DNA of 60,902 nt from Chloroflexota bacterium. GTDB lineage: Bacteria; Chloroflexota; Dormibacteria; Dormibacterales; Dormibacteraceae. The notes under the pieces were generated by a model. The model saw only the letters and a list, made by a program, of their open reading frames with translations, had not been told where the DNA came from and made no database searches. Each line of letters opens with the position of its first letter. Positions within the stretch are counted from its first letter, which is position 1. The DNA lies in NCBI GenBank assembly GCA_005882115.1, contig VBEG01000026.1, positions 1 to 60,902 on the forward strand. Direction: 5' to 3'. The position numbers were made by a program, and so were the translations under genes. Positions 1 to 7,150 of the stretch are shown piece after piece.

Positions 1-1
1 T

Positions 2-91
2 GCGCAGTTTGGATCTGACAACCGCTTTATGAAGGGCGTCTACGTGGGCACCGACGGCAAACACCACCACGGCACCTTCGCCTTCATCTGA
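2..91 (+). CDS. C-terminal end of a hypothetical protein (5' end outside window)
   Basis: An open frame runs in from the left edge and stops at TGA 89-91. The 29 visible residues include a YVGTDGK turn and a His-rich segment (KHHHGTF) before the terminus AFI. No family is recognisable from so little. The next gene starts 6 bases downstream on the same strand and is also small and His/Phe-rich, so the two are probably cotranscribed. Confidence 0.5.
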   Translation, partial: AQFGSDNRFMKGVYVGTDGKHHHGTFAFI

Positions 92-97
92 CTGGAC

Positions 98-547
98 GTG
101 TACACGGGTCCGGTGGACCCGACATTCGCGACGCAGATCCACGACTACGATCCCGGCATCACCACCAGTAGTCTGTTCTGGACAATCGCCGTTCCGGACC
201 ACGCGGTAAGCGCAGACGTCGACGAAGCCGAAGCACGGCTGCAGTTATCCGATCTGGCGATTGCGGACTATGGAAACATCCTGAACGGTCTGTTCCACAC
301 CAGTCCTCCCTCACCGGGGAATGTAACCTTCGACATTCGCTGGTTCGGGGCTCAGAAGCGTGGTTCGTTCAGCGATGCAACGAAGCCGTTCCAGATGCGA
401 TTCGTACAGACAAACGCCCACATCAAATGGAGCGGTAGCACAGGAGCAGACCATTTCCACACGACCGGCGGTCCCCAGACAGTCAATTTCGCCCAAATCG
501 CCCAGGAGCGCAACGGGGTCTTCTTCGGCAAGGGCGACGACGACTGA
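98..547 (+). CDS. Hypothetical protein, 149 aa
   Basis: GTG start just after the preceding stop, ending in an acidic GKGDDD tail. There is no signal peptide and no membrane segment. The sequence alternates hydrophobic and polar residues (SSLFWTIAVP, VTFDIRWFG, FQMRFVQTNAHIKWSG), as expected for an all-beta soluble protein. A His pair (ADHFHTTGG, about residues 117-124) might bind a metal, but no known motif is complete. I do not recognise the family. Position suggests an operon with the partial gene before it; the IS110 debris and the defence-like module begin downstream. Confidence 0.6.
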   Translation: MYTGPVDPTFATQIHDYDPGITTSSLFWTIAVPDHAVSADVDEAEARLQLSDLAIADYGNILNGLFHTSPPSPGNVTFDIRWFGAQKRGSFSDATKPFQMRFVQTNAHIKWSGSTGADHFHTTGGPQTVNFAQIAQERNGVFFGKGDDD

Positions 548-902
548 GTAGCCAGGGTGCAGGCGGTCCGCCGGCACGGACCGTCGACCCCTCGGGAGAG
601 CACGGCAGGACATCCGGAGGAGCGACGGGCCGGCGTTATTGGCTCGATTTGCGACTTGAGCTCGGGGAAATCCTCTTCCCAGTACTCGTTGGGTCTACGT
701 TCCGAGCCTGAGCTCCGGTCTGTCGCCCGCCCGTGGGCCGCACAGCCCGCTGCCGCGAGAGGTGCGTCGTACGGACCATATGCGCCGGCCCGAAGCTGAC
801 CTGAGGCAAGTGACTGGCGCCTCGCGCATAGTCTCGCGCGGACTGGTGTCGGTCGAAGGAGGCACCTTCGGCCGATGACCGCATCTATGGGAGGCGCCGG
901 CC
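548..902 (+). other. Non-coding stretch; possible IS110 left-end leader
   Basis: No convincing gene. The right part lies directly upstream of an IS110-type transposase start and contains short inverted repeats (for example GAAGGAGGCACCTTC near 855-869) and a Shine-Dalgarno-like GGGAGGCG at 889-896. In IS110-family elements the non-coding end that carries the bridge RNA lies upstream of the transposase. This region may be such a leader, but I cannot define its left boundary. Confidence 0.3.
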
Positions 903-1178
903 ATGGAAAGTATGCGATGGGTGGGAGTCGACGTTCACGCCAAAGAGTCAGTGGCGGCCGTGCTCGACCAGACGACCGGGGAGGTCAGCACGCATCGAAT
1001 CGCGGGTCGCCCTGACGAGGTCCTGGACTGGCTGGCCACGGTGGCCCAGCCTTTTCGCGCGGTGTATGAGGCGGCCCAACACCACCTAACAGCGTGGCTG
1101 GTTACAGCAACCAGTGGCGATTCGGGATTTGATGAATTCCAACCTGAATTCGCCAAATGGCGTAACCTAAGCGAGTGA
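903..1178 (+). pseudogene. IS110-family transposase, N-terminal remnant
   Basis: The first ~55 residues match the start of the DEDD (RuvC-like) domain of IS110 transposases: WVGVDVHAKES with the first catalytic Asp, then a beta strand (VAAVLDQTTGEV), the stretch RIAGRPDEVLDWLA, and VYEA carrying the expected acidic residue. Intact members are about 340-400 aa with a C-terminal Ser-containing domain. Here similarity stops near base 1072, and the frame runs through unrelated, more A+T-rich sequence to a stop at 1176-1178. The element is therefore 3'-truncated and dead. A good ribosome binding site (GGGAGGCG) precedes the ATG. The next gene starts at 1175, so the truncation point is the promoter region of the defence-like module. 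Confidence 0.75.
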
Positions 1179-1768
1179 TTAGTCGAACCGAGGTGGTCTG
1201 GCGCCATCTCCTCGTCGCCGCACTTGATCAGGACATCAGGCGGAGCTCGCTGACTAAGTTGAGCGCCGAGCTCGAATTACCCATGTCCACGATCCACAAG
1301 GCTCTCGAGCGCCCCCGAGCCATCGGTGCCATACGCGGCGGTGCCAGCGGCCTGCGCGTTTTGGATCCGAAGCGGCTCCAACTCATGTGGGCGGCGCAGC
1401 GCGACCTCGAGAGAGACATCGTCTACGCAACGAGAGTACCGATGACAGTCAGCGAGATCGAAGCTCGACTTCCGGCCTCGGCCATCCCAACCGCGTACAC
1501 GGCATTTGTTCTGCATGAAGGACGCAACGTCATCGCAGATTACGAGCAGGTGGTCGTTTACGCGGATGCGACTGACGTGCGGCGGCGATTTCCGCGTCGG
1601 CGCGGCGAGCCTAACCTGGTGATTCTCAAGCCCGATCCTTTGCTGAGTAGGTACGGAAGAGTGGCGCCGCGCTGCCAGGTGTATGTCGACCTCTTCAACC
1701 TGCCGACGTGGCAGGCACAGCGATTCCTTGAGGCGCTTCACCGCGACTTGCTGGGCGATGTCGCCTGA
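1175..1768 (+). CDS. Winged-helix protein, AbiEi-like (first gene of WH-NTase-ATPase module)
   Basis: 197 aa from GTG 1175. Residues ~10-65 form a helix-turn-helix/wing (LTKLSAELELPMSTIHKALER then GAIRGG..GLRVLDP). The C-terminal half (residues ~70-197) alternates beta strands and ends in CQVYVDLFNLP followed by a long helix, like the C-terminal domain of AbiEi-type antitoxins and related winged-helix partners of nucleotidyltransferases. It overlaps the nucleotidyltransferase start by 11 bases, so the two are translationally coupled. By analogy with type IV (AbiE) toxin-antitoxin pairs it may neutralise or repress its partner. The pairing is seen; the antitoxin role is inferred. It could equally be a specificity or sensor subunit for the downstream ATPase. 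Confidence 0.7.
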   Translation: MISRTEVVWRHLLVAALDQDIRRSSLTKLSAELELPMSTIHKALERPRAIGAIRGGASGLRVLDPKRLQLMWAAQRDLERDIVYATRVPMTVSEIEARLPASAIPTAYTAFVLHEGRNVIADYEQVVVYADATDVRRRFPRRRGEPNLVILKPDPLLSRYGRVAPRCQVYVDLFNLPTWQAQRFLEALHRDLLGDVA

Positions 1769-2438
1769 GCGCCGATCTCGGCCGGACGAGGATGACGTTC
1801 AGGCGGTGATGCAGAGGTTCGTTCGGGACTTTCCTGACGCCGTCCTCATCGGCGGCTGGGCCACATATTTAAGGACGCGGGTCGCGAAGAGCCATGACAT
1901 CGACATCATCGTCGACCATGCCACCCTGGCCAAGTTACGGGCAAAGTTCCAACTGTCACCTAGCCACCACATCAGTGGCCGGAAATTCGAGCTCAATGTC
2001 GAGGGCGTCGGGGTTGACGTGTATCCGGCCTATCAGTCCAAACTCGGTCAACGGTTGCAGATTCCAGTCGAAGTTTTGATGAACTACACAGAGAATATCG
2101 ATCGCACCAGGATTCTCACAACAGAGGCTCAGTTCGTGGCCAAAATGGCCGCCCTGCTCGACCGACCGGATACGCTGCCCGGTGAGAAGGATCGGCGGGA
2201 GTTGTGGGAACTCATCAACTCCGGCCCGGGTGTCAATTTCAACGTCGTGGCTGGAATCCTGGGTGCTGGAGGTTGGGAGGCCGCGCGTCGATCGGAGCTG
2301 CTCGGCCAGACCTTTGACCTCCTCGGCGAGACGGCCAATCTGGACAGGCAAGATCGGGTCACTCTCAGGCTGAATCGAGCTCATGCCCTCGAGGCCGCGC
2401 GATCGGTCGAAGGCCGCGACCAAGAACTCGAAAGGTGA
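1758..2438 (+). CDS. Nucleotidyltransferase, AbiEii/DUF6036-like
   Basis: 226 aa from ATG 1758; an open frame extends upstream but overlaps the previous gene too far. The pol-beta nucleotidyltransferase core is clear: GGWA (residues 32-35), S45-x-D47-x-D49 (SHDIDIIV) and a third acidic residue at D87 (GVGVDVYP), giving the three metal-binding Asp residues. A later segment KMAALLDRP..EKDRREL matches the Lys/Asp-rich helix typical of AbiEii and DUF6036 proteins. Such enzymes attach nucleotides to tRNA or protein; AbiEii-type toxins arrest growth. All catalytic residues are present, so it should be active. It lies between a winged-helix protein and a GHKL ATPase with overlapping reading frames at both ends. 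Confidence 0.8.
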   Translation: MSPERRSRPDEDDVQAVMQRFVRDFPDAVLIGGWATYLRTRVAKSHDIDIIVDHATLAKLRAKFQLSPSHHISGRKFELNVEGVGVDVYPAYQSKLGQRLQIPVEVLMNYTENIDRTRILTTEAQFVAKMAALLDRPDTLPGEKDRRELWELINSGPGVNFNVVAGILGAGGWEAARRSELLGQTFDLLGETANLDRQDRVTLRLNRAHALEAARSVEGRDQELER

Positions 2439-3933
2439 ATCGGGTATAGATTTCGGGCTGGAAATGGCCCAGCGCGTGACCGTCCGCGAGCGGATCGACC
2501 CGGCCATCACGGCATCGCTCTTCGCCAACTACCGCTCTTCCGCCGATGCAGTCATGGAACTGGTCGACAACGCGATCGACTCACGACTCAAGGGCAGTGC
2601 TCTCAATGTCCTGCTCCAAGTCCATGCCTCGTACTTTGTCATCGAGACTCGGGGCGGAGAGGGGATGGGGCCGGCCGAGCTCGAACGCCACTACCTGCGC
2701 TGGGGCGGATCACCCAAGCGGGGACGCAACCTGCTGGGCCAGTACGGTCAAGGCGGCAAAGCTGCGATTGGCCATCTGGGCACGAGCTTCACCGTCGAAG
2801 CCAGCCGACCGGGTGACGAGATGGCGTGGCGGTTTGCCGACGCCGATTACCGCGATCGCACCAAGCTCAAGACGTACGAACTCAAGACGGTTGTCAAGCG
2901 CGTGCCGTTGGAGGAGGGCTTCGTCCGGATCCGAATCGACGGGGTCGACAGGCGTGTAGACCCCCGCCGTCTGGGCGCTCGACTCAGCGACACCTATCGT
3001 CCGCTGATCGTGGGAGCTCTGTTGAAGATGTCGATCAATGGCGTCCGCGTCGAGGCGCTTCCTATCAACTTCCAGGAGGAGCATCGCTTCGCAGTCCGCG
3101 CCGCAGGCACGACCATCCGCGGCTGGTACGGTCTTGCCGAGCCTGAAGGCCGCGGCGTCGATTACGTACCCGGCCTGCGTTGTTACAAGCTCGGCCGGCT
3201 GATCGCCGGCGGCGAGTTCTTCGGACACCCGAACGCTGTCCAGGTCTCAGGAATGGCCCGCCTCGTAGGGGAGATCGATCTGGCACCCGTCCCGCTGATG
3301 ATGAACAAGAGCGATTTCGCCCGAGATGGCGCCGAGTGGACTGCGGTGGAGCATCGAATGCACGCGCTGCTGGCGCCGATCGCCAAGCGCCTCGCCGAAG
3401 ATGAATTGGCGCCGCCCCCGGCGTCTGCCCTCAAGACCGCGGAACAAGTTAGACGGCTGCTCAGCCAGGTTCTCAGGCTCACTGAACGTGAGGAAGCTTT
3501 CTCCGGACTTGCGGCGGCCCGTACGCCGGCCGCCCAGGCTCGCGAGCCATCGACGGGACGACACGCAGCCCAACTCGAGAGCCCACCAGCGCCACCTCGT
3601 TTGCCGACCGCGGACGAGCAGAAGCGCCGTGGCTTTGGCCAGGTCGTCGTGCGCCCACTCGATCCGGCAATTCGCAGCCAAACAGTAATCGAGCGTGAGG
3701 TCACCACGGTGGTGATTAACTCACGTCACCCGCTTTTCCTGAAGCGCGGTGGTGACATCTGGTATCAGCTTGAAACCGCGGCCCGCGAAGTCTTTAAGTC
3801 CTTTGAGGGCGCCAGCATCGGTGAGTACGATCGGCGGGTCAACGAGGTGATCTTGCTCGCGTTCCAGCTTCGAGCCCGCCGCCGCCAAGCGCGGTCGCGT
3901 CGATCAGAAGCGCAGTTGCCACTTATCAGTTGA
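2383..3933 (+). CDS. GHKL-fold ATPase, MORC/Hsp90-like (third gene of the module)
   Basis: 516 aa from ATG 2383; an ATG at 2464 (residue 28) would avoid a 56-base overlap with the nucleotidyltransferase and is an equally good start. The Bergerat fold is evident: N-box MELVDNAIDS (E59, N63), a G1-like GGEGM (residues 91-95) and a G2/lid segment GQYGQGGKAAIG (119-130). A transducer-like region follows to about residue 330, then a low-complexity Ala/Pro linker (~350-410) and a basic C-terminal helix (RARRRQARSRR). Oddly, the Asp that normally opens the G1 box (DxGxGM) and reads the adenine is Arg90. MORC/Hsp90-like ATPases occur in restriction-like and phage-defence loci. Partnership with a nucleotidyltransferase is not a type I recognise. 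Confidence 0.8.
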   Translation: MPSRPRDRSKAATKNSKGESGIDFGLEMAQRVTVRERIDPAITASLFANYRSSADAVMELVDNAIDSRLKGSALNVLLQVHASYFVIETRGGEGMGPAELERHYLRWGGSPKRGRNLLGQYGQGGKAAIGHLGTSFTVEASRPGDEMAWRFADADYRDRTKLKTYELKTVVKRVPLEEGFVRIRIDGVDRRVDPRRLGARLSDTYRPLIVGALLKMSINGVRVEALPINFQEEHRFAVRAAGTTIRGWYGLAEPEGRGVDYVPGLRCYKLGRLIAGGEFFGHPNAVQVSGMARLVGEIDLAPVPLMMNKSDFARDGAEWTAVEHRMHALLAPIAKRLAEDELAPPPASALKTAEQVRRLLSQVLRLTEREEAFSGLAAARTPAAQAREPSTGRHAAQLESPPAPPRLPTADEQKRRGFGQVVVRPLDPAIRSQTVIEREVTTVVINSRHPLFLKRGGDIWYQLETAAREVFKSFEGASIGEYDRRVNEVILLAFQLRARRRQARSRRSEAQLPLIS

Positions 3934-4007
3934 CGCGACGACTCCATGGCGCTTTCCGTCGCGATTTTCGAGCATGACCGGTGAAGTTGAAGCGCGCCAG
4001 TTTTGTA

Positions 4008-4141
4008 CAGCAACGTCCATGGCAAACCGCGATATTTCGCGGCACGTGGCGGCACTCAGCGAATTCGGACTGCGATTTCTGAACGGCGGCGGCGATCTGT
4101 TAACCGCAAGGTTCAGGATTCGAGTCCCTGTCCCGGAGCCA
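4008..4141 (+). repeat. tRNA-Asn-like dispersed repeat, copy A
   Basis: About 134 bp between the ATPase gene and the nitrilase gene. It begins CAGCAACG, carries CACTCAGCGAATTCGG in the middle, then ATTTCTGAACGGCGGCGGCG, and ends CTGTTAACCGCAAGGTTC..TTCGAGTC..CCCGGAGCCA. The last ~60 bases look like the anticodon arm (GTT), T-arm and acceptor 3' strand of a tRNA-Asn with encoded CCA. The 5' tRNA half does not pair, so it is not a functional tRNA. The same unit recurs near 34371, 38398, 45000 and 60018 in the same orientation. The remaining bases of 3934-4170 hold nothing else I can name. Confidence 0.7.
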
Positions 4142-4170
4142 AATTCGGTCGGCCGCGTGCGCGGCCGTTC

Positions 4171-5109
4171 TCATGCCTTCACGGCTCTATCTGGACGAGT
4201 GACCTTGGCAGCCGGCTGCGCGGTCAGCTGGCCGTAGAGCTCCGGCCGCCGCCACTTGAGGACACCGGGGATCGTTCGATATGGCGCCGGCACGATCAAC
4301 TCCTCGTCGGTCTCGCGTAGCCAGCGGACTCGATCGAGGTCCAGGACTGCGCTGAGCAATCCAGGCTCGTGGCTCTCGCAAAGCACTCGCTCAGGGGAGG
4401 CGATCATCGCGATGCCGGCGGTCAGGTGGGATCCCGTCGGCGGCAACTTCAGGTCGGCCTGCCGGTACTTGCGTCCGAACTCCTCTGGAAACAGGTGCAC
4501 TGTGGTCGCCGTGTACATCAAGTTCTCGATCGCCCGCGCCCGCACCAGCGTGCGCCAGTTGTCGGTGTAGCCGAGCTCATCGATCAGAAGGCCTGCGTGC
4601 ATCAGGCAAACCTCGGCTCCCTTCAGCGCGAGGATGCGTGCGATCTCAGGCACGAACACCTCGCTGCAGACGAGCAGGCCGAGCTTGCCCCAACCCATGT
4701 CGAACACGGGGAACTGATCGGCCTCTTCGTACTTGAAGTCCCAAAGGTCACCACCCGGATAGATGTATGGGCCCACCGGGTGCGTGCGGTGGTAGCGACC
4801 CTTGACGGTGCCGTCCGCCCCGATCACGACCGCAATGATGTGGAAGCGGTTGCTGCCAGGCCCGGTCTCCTCGGATGTGCCGGCGACTACCGACACGTGG
4901 TTCTTCTTCGCCGCGGCCGACAGCGGTCCGATCGCGTCGAACCGTCCTCGTTCCCGGTAGGGGCCGGGGAAGTTCTCGGGGAAGAGGAGAAGGTCGCACT
5001 CGGTCGCGCCCGCCTGAGCGACCAGGCGTATCGCCTCTTCGAGGTTGCGCCGCTCATCCGCCCCGTACCAGGTGCGAGGTTGCGCCACTGCGAGCCTGAT
5101 CAGTGCCAT
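4171..5109 (-). CDS. Carbon-nitrogen hydrolase (nitrilase superfamily amidase)
   Basis: 312 aa, the usual length for the superfamily. The nucleophile region is LGLLVCSEVFVPE (C148, with E150 in place of the more common Asp) and the general-base Glu is E45 (LLFPENFPGP). The catalytic Lys normally found in YRKxH appears as Arg108 in GRYHRTHP, which is unusual. Members hydrolyse nitriles, amides or N-carbamoyl compounds in the cytosol. It is the last gene of an operon with a BMP-type ABC importer (17-base gap after the second permease), so it probably acts on the imported compound, perhaps as a ureido or amide hydrolase. The exact substrate cannot be read from sequence. If the Arg abolishes catalysis, it may be a binding protein or use a modified mechanism. 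Confidence 0.85.
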   Translation of the reverse strand: MALIRLAVAQPRTWYGADERRNLEEAIRLVAQAGATECDLLLFPENFPGPYRERGRFDAIGPLSAAAKKNHVSVVAGTSEETGPGSNRFHIIAVVIGADGTVKGRYHRTHPVGPYIYPGGDLWDFKYEEADQFPVFDMGWGKLGLLVCSEVFVPEIARILALKGAEVCLMHAGLLIDELGYTDNWRTLVRARAIENLMYTATTVHLFPEEFGRKYRQADLKLPPTGSHLTAGIAMIASPERVLCESHEPGLLSAVLDLDRVRWLRETDEELIVPAPYRTIPGVLKWRRPELYGQLTAQPAAKVTRPDRAVKA

Positions 5110-5126
5110 CTACTTCCTCCTTGGAG

Positions 5127-6053
5127 TCAACGGGCTTCGCGCTCGTACGCCAGCCCCAGTGCCTCGGGCATTCCGCCGTGCCGGTGCCGCAGTCGGGTCC
5201 AGGTCGCAACCAGCACGACCAGCGTGAAAACGTAGGGCATCATTGCAAGCAGATGGGTCGACACCGGCACGCCGATCCCCTGCAGCTCGAAATTCAGACC
5301 GTCGACGAATCCGAACAAAAGGGCTCCGAGCAAGACCCTGATGGGGTCCCAGGTCCCGAATATCACGAGAGCGATCGCTATCCACCCGCGTCCATTGGTC
5401 ATGCCCTCCGCCCAACCCTGCGTGTATACGACTGAGAAGTAAGCGCCGGCCAGGCCTGCGAGGCCGCCGCCCGCGATCACGGCGAGGTAGCGGATCAGGA
5501 ATACCGGAACCCCTGACGCATCGGCAGCGCCCGGCTGCTCGCCCGCGGCCCGCAGCCACAGGCCGAAGCGACTTCGGTACAGGAGAAACCAGATCGCCAG
5601 GGCGAGGAAAGGCACCGCATACGCGAAGACGTCATGAGTGAACAAGACCTTGCCGAGCACTGGCAGCGACGACAGGCCGGGAATCGGGATCGCCGAGATG
5701 TTGACTTCCGGCCTACGGCCCGAATATCCGGTGCCGACGTAGGCGGACAGCCCTGCACCAAGGATGGTCAGGGTCAGGCCCATCACTATCTGGTTCACGC
5801 GCAGCCCGATTGTCATCAGCGCATGGAGCGAAGCCAGCGCCGCGCCCGCCGCGACGGCGGCCGCAAAGCCCGCCACCGCGCTGTGCGTGTTGATGGTGAC
5901 TATGAAACCGACCACCGCGCCCATGAGCATCATGCCTTCGACACCGAGGTTGATCACGCCGGCGCGCTCGGCGATCAACTCGCCCAGCGCCGCATAGGCA
6001 AGAGGGGTGCCCAGCACGATGCCAACGCTCAAGGCGGTCACCCAGAAGCTCAC
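5127..6053 (-). CDS. ABC transporter permease, nucleoside/BMP type (second permease)
   Basis: 308 aa with about eight hydrophobic segments, GTG start overlapping the upstream permease stop by 4 bases. It begins MSFWVTALSVGIVLGTPLAYAALGELIAERAGVINLGVEGMMLMGAV; the ERAGVINLGVEGMML motif is characteristic of the YufQ/BmpB-like permease of purine-nucleoside and basic-membrane-protein importers. It pairs with the larger permease at 6050-7150 to form the membrane channel fed by the ATPase and the BMP lipoprotein. The nitrilase gene follows 17 bases downstream. Confidence 0.9.
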   Translation of the reverse strand: MSFWVTALSVGIVLGTPLAYAALGELIAERAGVINLGVEGMMLMGAVVGFIVTINTHSAVAGFAAAVAAGAALASLHALMTIGLRVNQIVMGLTLTILGAGLSAYVGTGYSGRRPEVNISAIPIPGLSSLPVLGKVLFTHDVFAYAVPFLALAIWFLLYRSRFGLWLRAAGEQPGAADASGVPVFLIRYLAVIAGGGLAGLAGAYFSVVYTQGWAEGMTNGRGWIAIALVIFGTWDPIRVLLGALLFGFVDGLNFELQGIGVPVSTHLLAMMPYVFTLVVLVATWTRLRHRHGGMPEALGLAYEREAR

Positions 6054-7150
6054 GCCTGCCCTCCCGACGGTGCGACCTCTGCCGCGAGCGGGCTTCGCGC
6101 CAGGTGCAGCCGGAAGGCGAGCACCGCGTCACCAGCGAGCAGGAACACGATGATCAGCGCCTGGATGATGGTGGCGATCGGCTGGGCGACGCCGGTTGTC
6201 TGCAGCGCATAGCTGCCGACCACCAACGCCGCAAATAAGAAGGCAGCGACGCCCACGGCGAGTAGCCGGCCTCGAGCAAGGAAGGCGATCAGCACTCCGC
6301 TGTATCCATAGTTGACCGAGATACCCTCTTGCAAGCGGTTGGTTACGCCAGTGAGCTCGATCGCCCCGGCCAGTCCCGCGACAGCGCCGGAGATGGCGAG
6401 CACGATTACCAACCGCCTGCTGATTCCGAGCCCGAGGTACTCCGCCGCGCGTGGATTGCCACCGGCCACCCTTACTGAGAACCCCCACGGCGTACGTTCC
6501 ATCAGCCACCACGCGCCGATGGCGACCATGATCGCCAGGAGGATGCCTACGTGCAGACCGGTCCCGGGAATGAGCGGCAGGCTCGTACCGTCGGGAAGCG
6601 CTCGCGAGTAGGCGAAGCCGAACGCCTTCGGATCGCCCCACGGTCCAAAGATCAGCAGGTCCATGAACAGGATCGCGATGTAGTTCATGAACAGGGTGAT
6701 GATGATTTCGTTGAGCCCGATCAAGGCCCGCGGAATCGCCGCGATGGCGGCCCATACGGCCCCGCCGGCGCACCCGGCGATGAGCATCGCGATCAGAAGC
6801 AGTGGCGCCGGCAACTGAGCCACGTAGAGGCCGACCCCCGTCGCTGCGATCGCACCGGCGATGAGCTGTCCCTCACCGCCAATGTTCCATAGGCCGACGC
6901 GGAGAGCAGTCGCCACGGCGAGGCCGGTGAGCACCAGCGGAGTTGCCTTGATGAGCGTGCTCTGCAGTCCGTCGGTCGAGCCCAGCGAGCCCTCCCACAC
7001 CGATATGTAAGCGTCGATCGGGTCATGCCCGCCGAGGGCCATCACCACTCCGCCGGCCACCAATCCTCCGACGACCGCTAGCACGGGGACGGCGATGCGC
7101 AAAGCGAGGGATGCGCCCAACCTGCGCTCCAATCGCAGCGAGATCGCCAT
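6050..7150 (-). CDS. ABC transporter permease, nucleoside/BMP type (first permease)
   Basis: 366 aa integral membrane protein, ATG sharing one base with the ATPase stop. The order of features matches YufP-like permeases: an N-terminal cytosolic stub (SLRLERRLG), a first helix, a periplasmic loop (YISVWEGSLGS), then the GLAVATALRVGLWNIGGEGQLIAGAI signature, followed by about eight more helices. It forms the heterodimeric pore with the product of 5127-6053. In Bacillus and Streptococcus such systems import guanosine and related nucleosides; some homologues carry other bases or ureido compounds. Confidence 0.9.
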   Translation of the reverse strand: MAISLRLERRLGASLALRIAVPVLAVVGGLVAGGVVMALGGHDPIDAYISVWEGSLGSTDGLQSTLIKATPLVLTGLAVATALRVGLWNIGGEGQLIAGAIAATGVGLYVAQLPAPLLLIAMLIAGCAGGAVWAAIAAIPRALIGLNEIIITLFMNYIAILFMDLLIFGPWGDPKAFGFAYSRALPDGTSLPLIPGTGLHVGILLAIMVAIGAWWLMERTPWGFSVRVAGGNPRAAEYLGLGISRRLVIVLAISGAVAGLAGAIELTGVTNRLQEGISVNYGYSGVLIAFLARGRLLAVGVAAFLFAALVVGSYALQTTGVAQPIATIIQALIIVFLLAGDAVLAFRLHLARSPLAAEVAPSGGQA

